A stretch of DNA of 18,289 nucleotides from CAYRWR01 sp964537555 (lineage in GTDB: Bacteria > Spirochaetota > Brevinematia > Brevinematales > CAYRWR01): the NCBI GenBank assembly GCA_964537555.1, contig CAZIAD010000058.1:1-18289 (forward strand), written 5' to 3'. Within the stretch, counting starts at the first letter, position 1; every line of letters starts with the position of its first letter. The notes below the pieces were generated by a model that was given only the letters and a program-made list of their open reading frames with translations, did no database searches and was not told the origin of the DNA. Below are positions 6,060-14,129 of the stretch, in pieces. A program made the position numbers and the translations under genes.

Positions 6060-7660
6060 AACTGAATGGAATGTGGGAAATGGCTGCGGATATCTCCAAT
6101 ATCGGTGAAGAGATGAAATGGTATCATGCAGAGCATTTTCCCCAGGACACGCAGGACTACTGGGTACCGCAACACCAGGATTCCAGGGTGCTGGACCTGG
6201 CTGAAAACGTGTGGTTAAAGCATACATTTTCCATAGATGAGCTTAATGCTACTTCAAAATACAAGCTGGTATTCTACGGAGCGGACCGCGCCAAAGTATG
6301 GCTGAATGGAGTATATGCTGGCCTGCTGGAACGGACATTATCCAAACAGGTCATAGAGGTAAACTCCCTTAAACCGGGCAATAATACTCTCATCATCAAA
6401 TTTACAGACATTTGCGAATGGACTATCGGCCTGAGCAAATCAGTCTTTATTATGCAGGATACTGATGTTGCAGCACTACATCAGAAAATGGTACATACCA
6501 GCCCCCGGTGGGTGGAAAAAGCGCAGGTATACTGCGTCTTTGTCAGGAATTTTTCTGAAAAGGGTGATTTACAGTCGGTATATGAAAAGCTGGAATATAT
6601 CCGGGACCTGGGAACTACCGTGTTGTGGTTTATGCCTATCCATCCCATTGGCCAGATAGGGAGAAAAGGGACCTATGGTTCCCCCTATGCCATCTCGGAT
6701 TACTATGAGATAGATCCGGATTACGGCACTCATGAGGAATTTAAAAAAATAGTGGAACAGGCTCACAAGCTGGGCATGAAAGTGATCATGGATCTGGTCA
6801 TCAATCATACTGCCAAAGACAATGTGATGAGCGAGATAGATCCCCGCTATTATAAACCCTCGCACAGGCAGGTGGCCGACCTCTGGGGTTGGACTGATGT
6901 GACCGACCTGGATTATTCCTACCCCCCTACCCGGGAGTATATAAAAAATATGATGGCCTGGTGGATCAGTGAATACGATATCGACGGATACCGCTGCGAT
7001 GTCGCCTTTTTGGTGCCGGATGAATTCTGGAAAGAGGCTATTGACTATATCAGGTCAATCAAAGCGGAAATCATGATGCTGGCTGAGTCGGATGTACCGG
7101 AACAGCATCTGGCTGGATTTGACCTTACCTACGACTGGCACTTTATGGGACTGATACAGCGTATCGGACAGGGCTACTATCCGGTACAGGAGCTGGAAAA
7201 CTATATCACAGCCATGAACGAGTATTTTCCTGAAAATGCGCTCCGGATACTCTTCCTGGAAAACCATGATTTCGACCGGGCAGCTTCCAAGATCCCCGGG
7301 GAAAAACTGATCCCCCTGCAGGTGTTAAAGATGCTCGCACCCGGAGTGCCTATGCTTTATAATGGCGAAGAAAATGCCATTGCCCATAAGCCTGATCTTT
7401 TTGAAAAAGATGCTATAGACTGGAAGGACACAAACCCGGATTTATATAAAACACTCCAGTTTTTAGGGCGATTGCGCCAGTCCACTTCTGCTCTGCACCA
7501 TCATGGCCCTGAGACAGTACATATCAGCAGTGACAGGGATTCCATCACCCTGGAAAGAAAAAACAGCTCCAGTACCTTGTTATTTAACATGGACTCTAAA
7601 ATCCAGGAGTATACGTTGATTTTGGATGGAAAGGAAGTATTAAATTCAGATGTTTCCTAA
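6050..7660 (+). CDS. Cytoplasmic GH13 glucosidase with GH2-like N-terminal beta-sandwich
   Basis: This 536-residue protein has no signal peptide, so it probably acts on imported maltodextrins or stored glucan. Residues 1-135 look like the sugar-binding jelly-roll of GH2 enzymes: LNGMWEM at the start, ENVWLKHTF (52-60), YKLVFYGADRAKVWLNG (71-87) and LKPGNNTLIIKF (107-118). Residues about 155-480 are a GH13 barrel with region I DLVINH (248-253), region II DGYRCDVAF (312-320, nucleophile D317), region III LAES (344-347, acid/base E346) and region IV LENHD (403-407, D407). YGSPYAISDYYEIDPDYG (209-226) is the usual early barrel element. A short C-terminal sheet ends the protein. AAGGA (6039-6043) lies six bases before the ATG and inside recX, so the two genes are coupled. 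Neopullulanase, cyclomaltodextrinase and alpha-glucosidase activities are all possible. Confidence 0.85.
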   Translation: MEIKLNGMWEMAADISNIGEEMKWYHAEHFPQDTQDYWVPQHQDSRVLDLAENVWLKHTFSIDELNATSKYKLVFYGADRAKVWLNGVYAGLLERTLSKQVIEVNSLKPGNNTLIIKFTDICEWTIGLSKSVFIMQDTDVAALHQKMVHTSPRWVEKAQVYCVFVRNFSEKGDLQSVYEKLEYIRDLGTTVLWFMPIHPIGQIGRKGTYGSPYAISDYYEIDPDYGTHEEFKKIVEQAHKLGMKVIMDLVINHTAKDNVMSEIDPRYYKPSHRQVADLWGWTDVTDLDYSYPPTREYIKNMMAWWISEYDIDGYRCDVAFLVPDEFWKEAIDYIRSIKAEIMMLAESDVPEQHLAGFDLTYDWHFMGLIQRIGQGYYPVQELENYITAMNEYFPENALRILFLENHDFDRAASKIPGEKLIPLQVLKMLAPGVPMLYNGEENAIAHKPDLFEKDAIDWKDTNPDLYKTLQFLGRLRQSTSALHHHGPETVHISSDRDSITLERKNSSSTLLFNMDSKIQEYTLILDGKEVLNSDVS

Positions 7661-7666
7661 GGCTGC

Positions 7667-7695
7667 TTTACATTTTCTGACAAATGGACTATAAT
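7667..7695 (+). promoter_or_regulatory. Sigma-70-like promoter of the transketolase genes
   Basis: TTTACA (7667-7672), 17 bp and a perfect TATAAT (7690-7695) precede the transketolase N-terminal gene, with a start expected near 7702 and a leader of about 30 bases ending in the GAGGGG ribosome binding site. No terminator separates it from the GH13 gene upstream, so read-through is also possible. Confidence 0.75.
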
Positions 7696-7731
7696 TATGT
7701 CGTTTACCCAAGATAGTAAGAGGGGAATCCA

Positions 7732-8595
7732 ATGGATAAAAAATCCAAACAAATCCTTGAAAAAGAAATCAAACAGTTACGCAGAGATATACTTCTTATG
7801 CTCTTTGAGGCTCAGTCCGGGCACCCGGGCGGCTCTCTATCCAGCATCGATATCATATCCTATCTGTTTTTTAACGTTATGCGTTTTGACCCTACAAATC
7901 CCCAGTGGCCTGACCGGGACCGATTTATCCTGTCCAAAGGGCATGGCGCCCCGGCCTTGTATGCTGTACTGGCCCGGGTGGGTTATTATTCCCCTAAGCT
8001 TCTCAAGACATTACGCAAACTGGGCAGCCCCCTTCAGGGACATCCAGACAGCCGGAAATTACCAGGGGTAGAGACTTCTACCGGTTCTTTAGGACAGGGA
8101 TTTTCCATAGCCGGAGGAATGGCCCTGGCTGCTAAACTGAATAAAAAGAGCTATGATGTGTATACCCTGTTAGGGGACGGTGAGATACAGGAAGGCCAGG
8201 TATGGGAGACAGCCATGTCATCCCCCCATTTTAAGCTGGACAATTTCTGTGCTTTTATTGATAACAATAATCTTCAGATCGACGGTGCTGTACAGGATGT
8301 CATGAATGTACATCCTATAGCCCCTAAATTCGCAGCCTTCAACTGGAATGTCAAGGAAATAGATGGAAATGACCTGGACCAGATCGAGGAGGCTGTGAAT
8401 TTCTTCCATGCCAATAAAGGCAGCGGGAAACCTACAGCCATCATTGCTCAAACCATAAAGGGTAAATCCATTTCCTTTATGGAAGGAAAAGCATCCTGGC
8501 ATGGGGTTGCACCGAATCGGGATGAACTGGAAAAGAGCCTGGAAGAACTGGGCTATGTGGAAGCCATCGATGAATGGTATCCTGAAAAAGACTAG
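7732..8595 (+). CDS. Transketolase, N-terminal (thiamine diphosphate-binding) subunit
   Basis: This 287-residue protein is the first half of a split transketolase, which moves two-carbon units between sugar phosphates in the pentose-phosphate pathway. The N-terminal SGHPGGSLS (29-37), KGHGAPALYA (69-78), QGHPD (102-106) and TGSLGQGFSIAGGMALA (117-133) are family hallmarks. GDGE (148-151) through NNN (178-180) is the thiamine diphosphate and magnesium motif, and WHG (256-258) carries a conserved active-site histidine. The length is normal for the split form seen in many bacteria and archaea. GAGGGG stands before the ATG. The C-terminal partner starts 14 bases downstream with a near-identical AGAGGGGAAT leader. 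Split 1-deoxyxylulose-5-phosphate synthase is unlikely because the sequence follows transketolase motifs throughout. Confidence 0.93.
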   Translation: MDKKSKQILEKEIKQLRRDILLMLFEAQSGHPGGSLSSIDIISYLFFNVMRFDPTNPQWPDRDRFILSKGHGAPALYAVLARVGYYSPKLLKTLRKLGSPLQGHPDSRKLPGVETSTGSLGQGFSIAGGMALAAKLNKKSYDVYTLLGDGEIQEGQVWETAMSSPHFKLDNFCAFIDNNNLQIDGAVQDVMNVHPIAPKFAAFNWNVKEIDGNDLDQIEEAVNFFHANKGSGKPTAIIAQTIKGKSISFMEGKASWHGVAPNRDELEKSLEELGYVEAIDEWYPEKD

Positions 8596-8609
8596 CAGAG
8601 GGGAATGGA

Positions 8610-9614
8610 ATGGGAAAAGCAGCAGTAATGGATACAAGTAAAAAAGATGAAAAGAAAGACCTCAGGGGTACTATGGCCGCTACCCGGGATTATTATGGGA
8701 AGAAACTGGTCGAGTTAGGGCATAACCATGAAGACATAGTGGTTTTTGATGCCGATCTTTCCGGATCAACCCGTACCAACTGGTTTGCCGATCAGTTCCC
8801 AGAACGTTTCTTTAATATGGGTATTGCCGAAGCCAACATGATGGGTTTTGCTACCGGGATGGCCTTATCGGGTAAGATCGTCTTTGTGTCCACTTTTGCC
8901 ATGTTTGCTACTCTCAGGCCTTATGAGCAGGTCCGTAATTCCATAGCTGCGCAGAACTGCAATGTAAAAATTGCCGCCACTCATGCCGGAGTCACTGTGG
9001 GTGAAGACGGTATGTCCCACCAGGCCATAGAAGATATCGCAATCATGAGAGTATTACCCAATATGAGGGTATTTGTACCGGCAGATGCTGTATCCGCCGC
9101 CAAAATAGTCGAGAAATCCGCCGAGATTTATGGCCCTGTCTATATCCGCCTAAGCCGGCATAAGACCCGGGTACTCTATAATGATGACTACACTTTTACC
9201 CCTGGAAAAGCCACTATCATCAAGGATCAGCCCCAGGCCCGGGTAGCCTTTATCGCCTGTGGCACTATGGTCAGTGAAGGCCTGGAAGCGGCCCAGATGC
9301 TGGAAAAAGAAGGTATACCGGCTATAGTAGCAGATTTTGCCTCGGTGAAACCCCTGGATACCGAGACACTGGCCCAGATCGCACTTAAATCCCGGGTAAT
9401 CGTTACTCTGGAGGAGCACAATATCATCGGAGGACTGGGAGGGGCAGTGTGTGAAGCCCTGGCTGATGAGTATCCTATGCGGGTCAAACGCATCGGGGTT
9501 AATGATATTTATGGTGAATCGGGCACTCCCGATGAGCTCTTCCATCACCTCGGATTAAAGGCTGATCACATCTATCGGAAAGTGATGAAGTGGATACAGG
9601 AAAATGAGGCATAA
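8610..9614 (+). CDS. Transketolase, C-terminal subunit (pyrimidine-binding and C domains)
   Basis: This 334-residue partner completes the transketolase heterotetramer. Residues about 20-185 are the pyrimidine-binding domain: GIAEANMMGFATGMA (71-85) carries E74, which activates the cofactor aminopyrimidine, and THAGVTVGEDGMSHQAIED (124-142) carries the conserved loop and H137. Residues about 205-330 are the C-terminal Rossmann-like domain, with IACGTMV (215-221), FASVKPLD and TLEEHNIIGGLGGAV. The first 20 residues are a lysine-rich extension (MDTSKKDEKKD) not normally needed for the fold. An internal ATG at codon 7 exists, but the GAGGGG six bases before 8610 supports this start. The gene ends 31 bases from the converging kinase gene; only a weak hairpin lies between. 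Confidence 0.93.
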   Translation: MGKAAVMDTSKKDEKKDLRGTMAATRDYYGKKLVELGHNHEDIVVFDADLSGSTRTNWFADQFPERFFNMGIAEANMMGFATGMALSGKIVFVSTFAMFATLRPYEQVRNSIAAQNCNVKIAATHAGVTVGEDGMSHQAIEDIAIMRVLPNMRVFVPADAVSAAKIVEKSAEIYGPVYIRLSRHKTRVLYNDDYTFTPGKATIIKDQPQARVAFIACGTMVSEGLEAAQMLEKEGIPAIVADFASVKPLDTETLAQIALKSRVIVTLEEHNIIGGLGGAVCEALADEYPMRVKRIGVNDIYGESGTPDELFHHLGLKADHIYRKVMKWIQENEA

Positions 9615-9632
9615 AAGGGCTTAGCTTGAACT

Positions 9633-9654
9633 ATCTGTAGGCAGATCATTTTTT
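9633..9654 (+). terminator. Weak candidate terminator after the transketolase operon
   Basis: ATCTG (9633-9637), loop TAGG, CAGAT (9642-9646) and, two bases later, six T residues (9649-9654) could form a minimal intrinsic terminator. The stem is only five pairs and its end lies within the 3' end of the opposing kinase gene, so its strength is doubtful. Confidence 0.3.
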
Positions 9655-12600
9655 CATAGACTGTTTGATCATTTTTTCCAGTTCACTGAGATTCATGGGC
9701 TTTTCTAAAAAGAGACAATCGCTGGCTTCATCTTCTATTACGGATGCATTTCCGGAACACAGGATCACTGCTTTTAATGGGTCGATTTTATGTATCAGTC
9801 TCAACAGATCAATACCCGTCAAATAAGGCATGGTCACGTCAGAAATGACCACGTCATAGGAATCGAGGTGAGATGCAATCTCCTTTTCTGCTTCTGAAGA
9901 ATCACTGAAGGTAGTGACAGAGTATCCCCTGCTTTCCAGATACTGCTGCACCAGATTGACAATGGTGACTTCATCATCTATAAATAAGATGTTGTACTGA
10001 TTCTCTGTCTCCTCTTTGGAATCTTCAATTTTCTGAGTGGCCTCAGGCACTGTCTCTATGGCCGGAAAATAGACCATGAATTCAGTACCCTGGTTTATCA
10101 CACTTTTTACATCGATAAAACCATCATGGTTTTTGACTATACCCTGCACTACTGCCAGGCCCATGCCTGTGCCCTTACCTTTAGACTTAGTGGTAAAGTA
10201 GGGTTCAAATATACGGTCGATAATTATGTCACTAATTCCTTTACCTGTATCTTTGATTTTAAGTTGAAGGTAGGACTTCGCATCAGTTTTGATCTTAATG
10301 AGATCCTGGAGTTTATCTGGCGCCACTTCCCCTACACTGATAGTCAGCTCTCCGCCCTCAGGCATTGCATGATAGGCATTGGTGCATAGATTCATGATGA
10401 TCTGATGAATCTGTGTAGAGTTAGCCACTATAGATTTATCACTGTGAATATCTGTATTTATACTGATAGTAGAGGGTATGGAAGAACGCAGGAGTTTTAC
10501 TGCCTCCTGGACCAGGGTCTTGAGCTGCACTACTCTTTTGGTATAGTCGGATTTTCGGCTGAAGGCCAGGATCTGTTCCACCAGTTCCTTGGCCCGAATT
10601 GCTGACTGGTAGACCTGGGATAAGTAATCTTTGAGTTGGGGATTATCCTTTGTAACCATCTGGGCCATTTCGGTATATCCCATAATCCCCATTAAGATAT
10701 TATTAAAATCATGGGCAATCCCTCCCGCCAGGGTACCTATGGCTTCCATTTTTTGAGATTGTCTGAGGTCTGCTGACAGTTTGCGGAGCAGGGTCTCGTC
10801 TCTCTGAATGGTGACCCAGCCCATTAGTTCACCCGATTTATATATAGGGGTGATTGAAGTATTTAACTCCAGATAGGATCCAGACTCTGACTTGTGTCTG
10901 ATCATGCCCTGCCAGACCATATTGCTTTGCATGGATTGTTCAGGGGTAAGTGCGGTTTTTTCATCCCAGACGTGTTTTAAAATATGGAAGGGAGGCTTGC
11001 CTATGATAGCATCTTTTTTAAATCCCAGGATTTCTTCAAAAGCGGAATTAATATACTCTACCATTCCTTCCCGGGTGATGATGGAAATGGCTTCTGCAGA
11101 CTGCTCCAAAGCAGTGGCCAGTCTGGTATTATATTTTTCAAAGATCTTTCTCTGCGTGATATCAAGAGTAAAAATGGCAGTGGATTCCACTTTTTTGTCT
11201 TCATTCAGAATAGGAGTGACAAAGTTATAAAAGTGACGGCCTTCCCGTTCATCCTCCCACTGCAAAGGCTGCTGTGTCTCAAATACCTTTCTCACCTGTT
11301 TTTCACGTTCCTGCAGGATATGGGCTGGTATTATGGATGACAGGTCTGTGCTGATCAGCTCTTCGGCTTTACATCCCAGAGACTGACACATTGCATCATT
11401 GATCAGTACCACCTTCAGATCTTTATCCAGAAGCATAGCCAGGCCGGGCAATGAATCGATGAAGGACTCCATGATCTTTAGATTATGAAGACGGGCCTGC
11501 TCCATTCTTTTCTTTTCTTCTATGTTTCGTACCACCGCCAGCACTCTGCCTTCATTATTGCTGGTATAATACTTGAGGGTTACTTCTACCCAGAAGACAT
11601 TACCCTGCCTGCCCCTGGCCTGCCATTCAAATACCTGCCGACCCTCGTTTATACATAACTCCAGATTATGGGCAGCATCCTCTGAAGTAAAGCCCGGATT
11701 TCCGGAACTTAGTACCAGGATCTTATTTCCCAGTACTTCATCAGGGCTGTCATAGCCGTACATCTTCAGCATAGACTCATTGACTTCCAGGATGTCTCCG
11801 CTTTTAGCATCATGGATAAAAACAGCACTGTCTGTGGCGTTAAATACCGTCATATACTTTTCTTCACTGTCTTTTATGGCTTTTTCATTGGACTTACGGT
11901 CACTTACATCCCTGACTACAGCCAGAATGATATCTCGGTCATTGGTACGGGTGAGCTTTAATGAGACCTCTACCCAGAATTCCTGACCATTTCTCTTTCG
12001 AGTGCACCAGTCAAATAACTGCGGCCCTTCCTCTATTGTCTTTCTCATATAGTCTAATACATGGTCCATATCATAGGGGCTTCCACAGAAATTTTCTTCT
12101 AAAAACTGAGGTGATTTTACCTGCTCAATGTTGTCATAGCCGTACATTTCCAGCATGCTCTGGTTAACATCCAGTATGCTGCCGTCCCTGGCATCATGTA
12201 TAAATATAGCATCACTGGTGGAATTAAAGATCTCCCGGTAATCCTGCTCACTTTTCTTACGGTCTAGCAATGCTTTTTTTACAGATAGAGATAGCTGCCG
12301 GTTCCAGAACCAGGAAATGAGGAATACCAGCAGCCCCCCTGTAAAAAGTCCCAGTAAAATATAAAATATCCAACGATTAGGGGAAGTTTCCGGTCGGTAT
12401 ATAAATTCCTGAAGATTGTAATTAGAAGAGATCAATCCCAGTGATAAAAAAGTCTCGGCCATAAACTTCCACCTGAGATTGTTCATGTGGCCCATTTCTA
12501 TCTGCCTGGGTAAAATTAACTGTTCCATGGCTTGAGCTTCATATCTTAAGGTATCTGCAGATAGCCTTTGGGAGTAATTGGATAATATATATGCAATCAT

Positions 12601-13326
12601 TTCCTCCTGATGGGACATGGCATATCTCCATCCCGCCAGGCTGGCTTCCAGAAAATCTTTGACTCTTTTAGGGTGATTGCGGAGTTCTTTATTGGAGGTG
12701 AAGAGGCAATCTCCATAGAAATCCAGGCCATAGTCTACTGCCCGAATCTCATTATACTCCAGTCCTTGCCTGGTGAACAGATAAGGCATATCAGTAGTAT
12801 ATCCGGATACTATATCCGCTTTTTTATTGATGAGAACATCTATCCCCCACTCCAGTGGCATTATTTTAAGATCTGCCAGAGAGAGGCCTTCACTGATAAA
12901 CATGGCCCGGATCTCAGAATTGATCCTTTGAGGCAACATGATCTTTTTACCTATTATATCATGAATGGTCTTTATGTTTTTACTTTTAAGGCTGTATAAA
13001 GCAACCGGAGAGTGCTGAAAGATAGCAGCCAGGGCTACGATTTTATTGGTTTTATGACTGACTATAAACGCACTGGGCATGTCTACCGCATACTGTACTT
13101 CGTTCTTCAGCAGGGGAATGATACTGGTCTGAGAGGGAGATGTCTCATGCAGGATCACTTCCAGGCCTTTGTCTCTGTAATATCCCTGTTTAATAGCTGC
13201 GTAATACCCGGCAAACTGAAACTGATGTTTCCATTTGAGCTGCACATGGATCTTTTCCAGGCCAAAAACAGAGGACAACTGAGATGCAATAAGTAATAAC
13301 GAACATATGTAAAATTTAATCTTCAT
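9646..13326 (-). CDS. Hybrid sensor histidine kinase with NMT1/THI5-like periplasmic domain and four PAS domains
   Basis: This 1226-residue membrane sensor begins with a signal peptide (1-22), then an NMT1/THI5-type solute-binding domain (about 24-310; VQLKWKHQFQFAGYYAA is the family signature). One transmembrane helix (about 318-340) and a short coiled linker follow. Four PAS domains come next (about 363-478, 489-606, 615-730 and 733-845). Then the kinase core: the H box AGGIAHDFNN with phosphoacceptor H872, N box NLCTNAYHAMPEGG (979-992), G1 box DTGKG (1026-1030), F box FEPYFTTKS (1040-1048) and G2 GTGMGL (1052-1057). A receiver domain ends it (about 1111-1226) with D1117, D1118, phosphoacceptor D1163 and K1209. 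A ligand bound in the periplasm, perhaps a thiamine-precursor-like or nitrogenous molecule, would control autophosphorylation and transfer to D1163. No DNA-binding output or separate response regulator lies beside it. AGGTGG precedes the ATG. Confidence 0.92.
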   Translation of the reverse strand: MKIKFYICSLLLIASQLSSVFGLEKIHVQLKWKHQFQFAGYYAAIKQGYYRDKGLEVILHETSPSQTSIIPLLKNEVQYAVDMPSAFIVSHKTNKIVALAAIFQHSPVALYSLKSKNIKTIHDIIGKKIMLPQRINSEIRAMFISEGLSLADLKIMPLEWGIDVLINKKADIVSGYTTDMPYLFTRQGLEYNEIRAVDYGLDFYGDCLFTSNKELRNHPKRVKDFLEASLAGWRYAMSHQEEMIAYILSNYSQRLSADTLRYEAQAMEQLILPRQIEMGHMNNLRWKFMAETFLSLGLISSNYNLQEFIYRPETSPNRWIFYILLGLFTGGLLVFLISWFWNRQLSLSVKKALLDRKKSEQDYREIFNSTSDAIFIHDARDGSILDVNQSMLEMYGYDNIEQVKSPQFLEENFCGSPYDMDHVLDYMRKTIEEGPQLFDWCTRKRNGQEFWVEVSLKLTRTNDRDIILAVVRDVSDRKSNEKAIKDSEEKYMTVFNATDSAVFIHDAKSGDILEVNESMLKMYGYDSPDEVLGNKILVLSSGNPGFTSEDAAHNLELCINEGRQVFEWQARGRQGNVFWVEVTLKYYTSNNEGRVLAVVRNIEEKKRMEQARLHNLKIMESFIDSLPGLAMLLDKDLKVVLINDAMCQSLGCKAEELISTDLSSIIPAHILQEREKQVRKVFETQQPLQWEDEREGRHFYNFVTPILNEDKKVESTAIFTLDITQRKIFEKYNTRLATALEQSAEAISIITREGMVEYINSAFEEILGFKKDAIIGKPPFHILKHVWDEKTALTPEQSMQSNMVWQGMIRHKSESGSYLELNTSITPIYKSGELMGWVTIQRDETLLRKLSADLRQSQKMEAIGTLAGGIAHDFNNILMGIMGYTEMAQMVTKDNPQLKDYLSQVYQSAIRAKELVEQILAFSRKSDYTKRVVQLKTLVQEAVKLLRSSIPSTISINTDIHSDKSIVANSTQIHQIIMNLCTNAYHAMPEGGELTISVGEVAPDKLQDLIKIKTDAKSYLQLKIKDTGKGISDIIIDRIFEPYFTTKSKGKGTGMGLAVVQGIVKNHDGFIDVKSVINQGTEFMVYFPAIETVPEATQKIEDSKEETENQYNILFIDDEVTIVNLVQQYLESRGYSVTTFSDSSEAEKEIASHLDSYDVVISDVTMPYLTGIDLLRLIHKIDPLKAVILCSGNASVIEDEASDCLFLEKPMNLSELEKMIKQSMKK

Positions 13327-13344
13327 AATCCACCTATATTATTA

Positions 13345-13372
13345 ATATTAACGTATTTCTGGTAAGAGTCAA
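13345..13372 (-). promoter_or_regulatory. Promoter of the hybrid kinase gene
   Basis: On the minus strand TTGACT (13372-13367), 16 bp and TAATAT (13350-13345) give a moderate sigma-70 promoter with a start near 13338 and a very short leader. It is divergent from the promoter of the cNMP-binding protein about 45 bases away. The self-complementary TTAATATTAA (13342-13351) covers the -10 box but is purely A/T. Confidence 0.5.
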
Positions 13373-13417
13373 TAAAGCTGGGAGTAAAACAACGGGAAAT
13401 CCCATTTTGGTTAATGT

Positions 13418-13446
13418 TTGAAGTTTTTAGAGTTTATCCTTATGAT
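13418..13446 (+). promoter_or_regulatory. Promoter of the cyclic-nucleotide-binding protein gene
   Basis: TTGAAG (13418-13423), 17 bp and TATGAT (13441-13446) precede the gene, with a start near 13453 and a good ribosome binding site GGAGGG at 13466-13471. The -35 matches at four of six positions, so strength is moderate. Confidence 0.5.
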
Positions 13447-13475
13447 TATTGTAAGTAAAAGTTGCGGAGGGTAAT

Positions 13476-14006
13476 ATGAAAATACTGGACAAGGTCGAAC
13501 TGGATGAATTCTATCTCCTGTCTCAGATAAATGAGATACGTGCTTTTTCATATTTCTCTGAAGAAGAAAGAAGGATTATACTGGGCTTTATCGATGTACT
13601 GGAATTTTCCAAAGGGGAAAAAATAATCAATGAAGGGGATATCGACCCCTATTTTTACGGTATTATTGAAGGGTCTGTCTCGGTCATCAAGGAAAAGCAT
13701 GATAAGGAAGCTTTTATATCTATAATTAAAAAGGGTGAGATTTTTGGAGAAGCGGCCATATTTATCAACCTGCCCCGCACAGCCAATGTCAAAGCGGAGG
13801 ATAAACTTCTTCTCATACGTATTGAGCGCAAAGACCTGCTTAAATTTGTAAAGACTCATGCACAGTCCGGTATTAAGATGCTCATGCTGGTCATTCATAG
13901 TCTACTAAAAAAACTAAAAGAAGCCAATCAGGATCTGGCCTTTGAAAGGATGGGGATCACAGATGAAACAGACCTTCAGGACATCCTGGATGAATACCAG
14001 GGTTGA
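13476..14006 (+). CDS. Stand-alone cyclic-nucleotide-binding domain protein
   Basis: This 176-residue protein is almost entirely one cNMP-binding domain. The beta-roll starts with helix-turn FSEEERRIILGFIDVLEFSKGEKIINEGD (about 27-55). The phosphate-binding cassette is FGEAAIFINLPRTANV (90-105), with the glutamate (E92) and arginine (R101) that contact the ribose and cyclic phosphate, so cAMP, cGMP or c-di-nucleotide-type binding is plausible rather than lost. A C-terminal helical, lysine-rich stretch (about 118-155) and an acidic tail follow. There is no helix-turn-helix, so it is not a Crp/Fnr transcription factor, and no kinase or transport domain is fused. It may act by binding a partner. 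It is divergent from the hybrid kinase, and the next operon's promoter begins 27 bases after its stop. Partner and ligand are unknown. Confidence 0.85.
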   Translation: MKILDKVELDEFYLLSQINEIRAFSYFSEEERRIILGFIDVLEFSKGEKIINEGDIDPYFYGIIEGSVSVIKEKHDKEAFISIIKKGEIFGEAAIFINLPRTANVKAEDKLLLIRIERKDLLKFVKTHAQSGIKMLMLVIHSLLKKLKEANQDLAFERMGITDETDLQDILDEYQG

Positions 14007-14015
14007 GAGAAATAC

Positions 14016-14030
14016 ATTTAAACGTTAAAT
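14016..14030. repeat. Inverted repeat just upstream of the rimP operon promoter
   Basis: ATTTAA-ACG-TTAAAT has perfect 6-base arms and ends two bases before the -35 box of the rimP operon promoter. It could bind an activator or act as an AT-rich UP element. AT-richness makes chance plausible. Confidence 0.35.
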
Positions 14031-14032
14031 TG

Positions 14033-14061
14033 TTGACAGGTCTAAAATAATCGGATATACT
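14033..14061 (+). promoter_or_regulatory. Near-consensus sigma-70 promoter of the rimP-nusA-infB operon
   Basis: A perfect TTGACA (14033-14038), 17 bp and TATACT (14056-14061) make the strongest promoter in the window. The expected start is near 14068, only about 20 bases before an intrinsic terminator in the leader. Confidence 0.85.
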
Positions 14062-14086
14062 ACTTTACCGTTTTATTTAATTAGAT

Positions 14087-14114
14087 AAGAGCTGGATTAA
14101 CCAGCTCTTTTTTG
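14087..14114 (+). terminator. Intrinsic terminator in the rimP leader, candidate attenuator
   Basis: AAGAGCTGG (14087-14095), loop ATTAA and CCAGCTCTT (14101-14109) form a perfect 9-bp stem that runs into a T-run ending at 14113. It lies between the strong promoter at 14033-14061 and the rimP ribosome binding site, so full-length mRNA must read through it. It could also stop transcripts from the cNMP-binding gene. No strong alternative antiterminator helix is visible in the short leader, apart from TTAAT (14077-14081) complementary to the loop. Confidence 0.8.
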
Positions 14115-14129
14115 CATTTAAGGGATGTT

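Noticed and set aside
13476..14006. Crp/Fnr transcription factor
   Set aside because: The protein ends soon after the cNMP domain, without a helix-turn-helix.
14007..14129. tRNA gene or riboswitch ahead of rimP-nusA
   Set aside because: The leader is too short and AT-rich, with a single hairpin; no cloverleaf or known aptamer pattern is visible.
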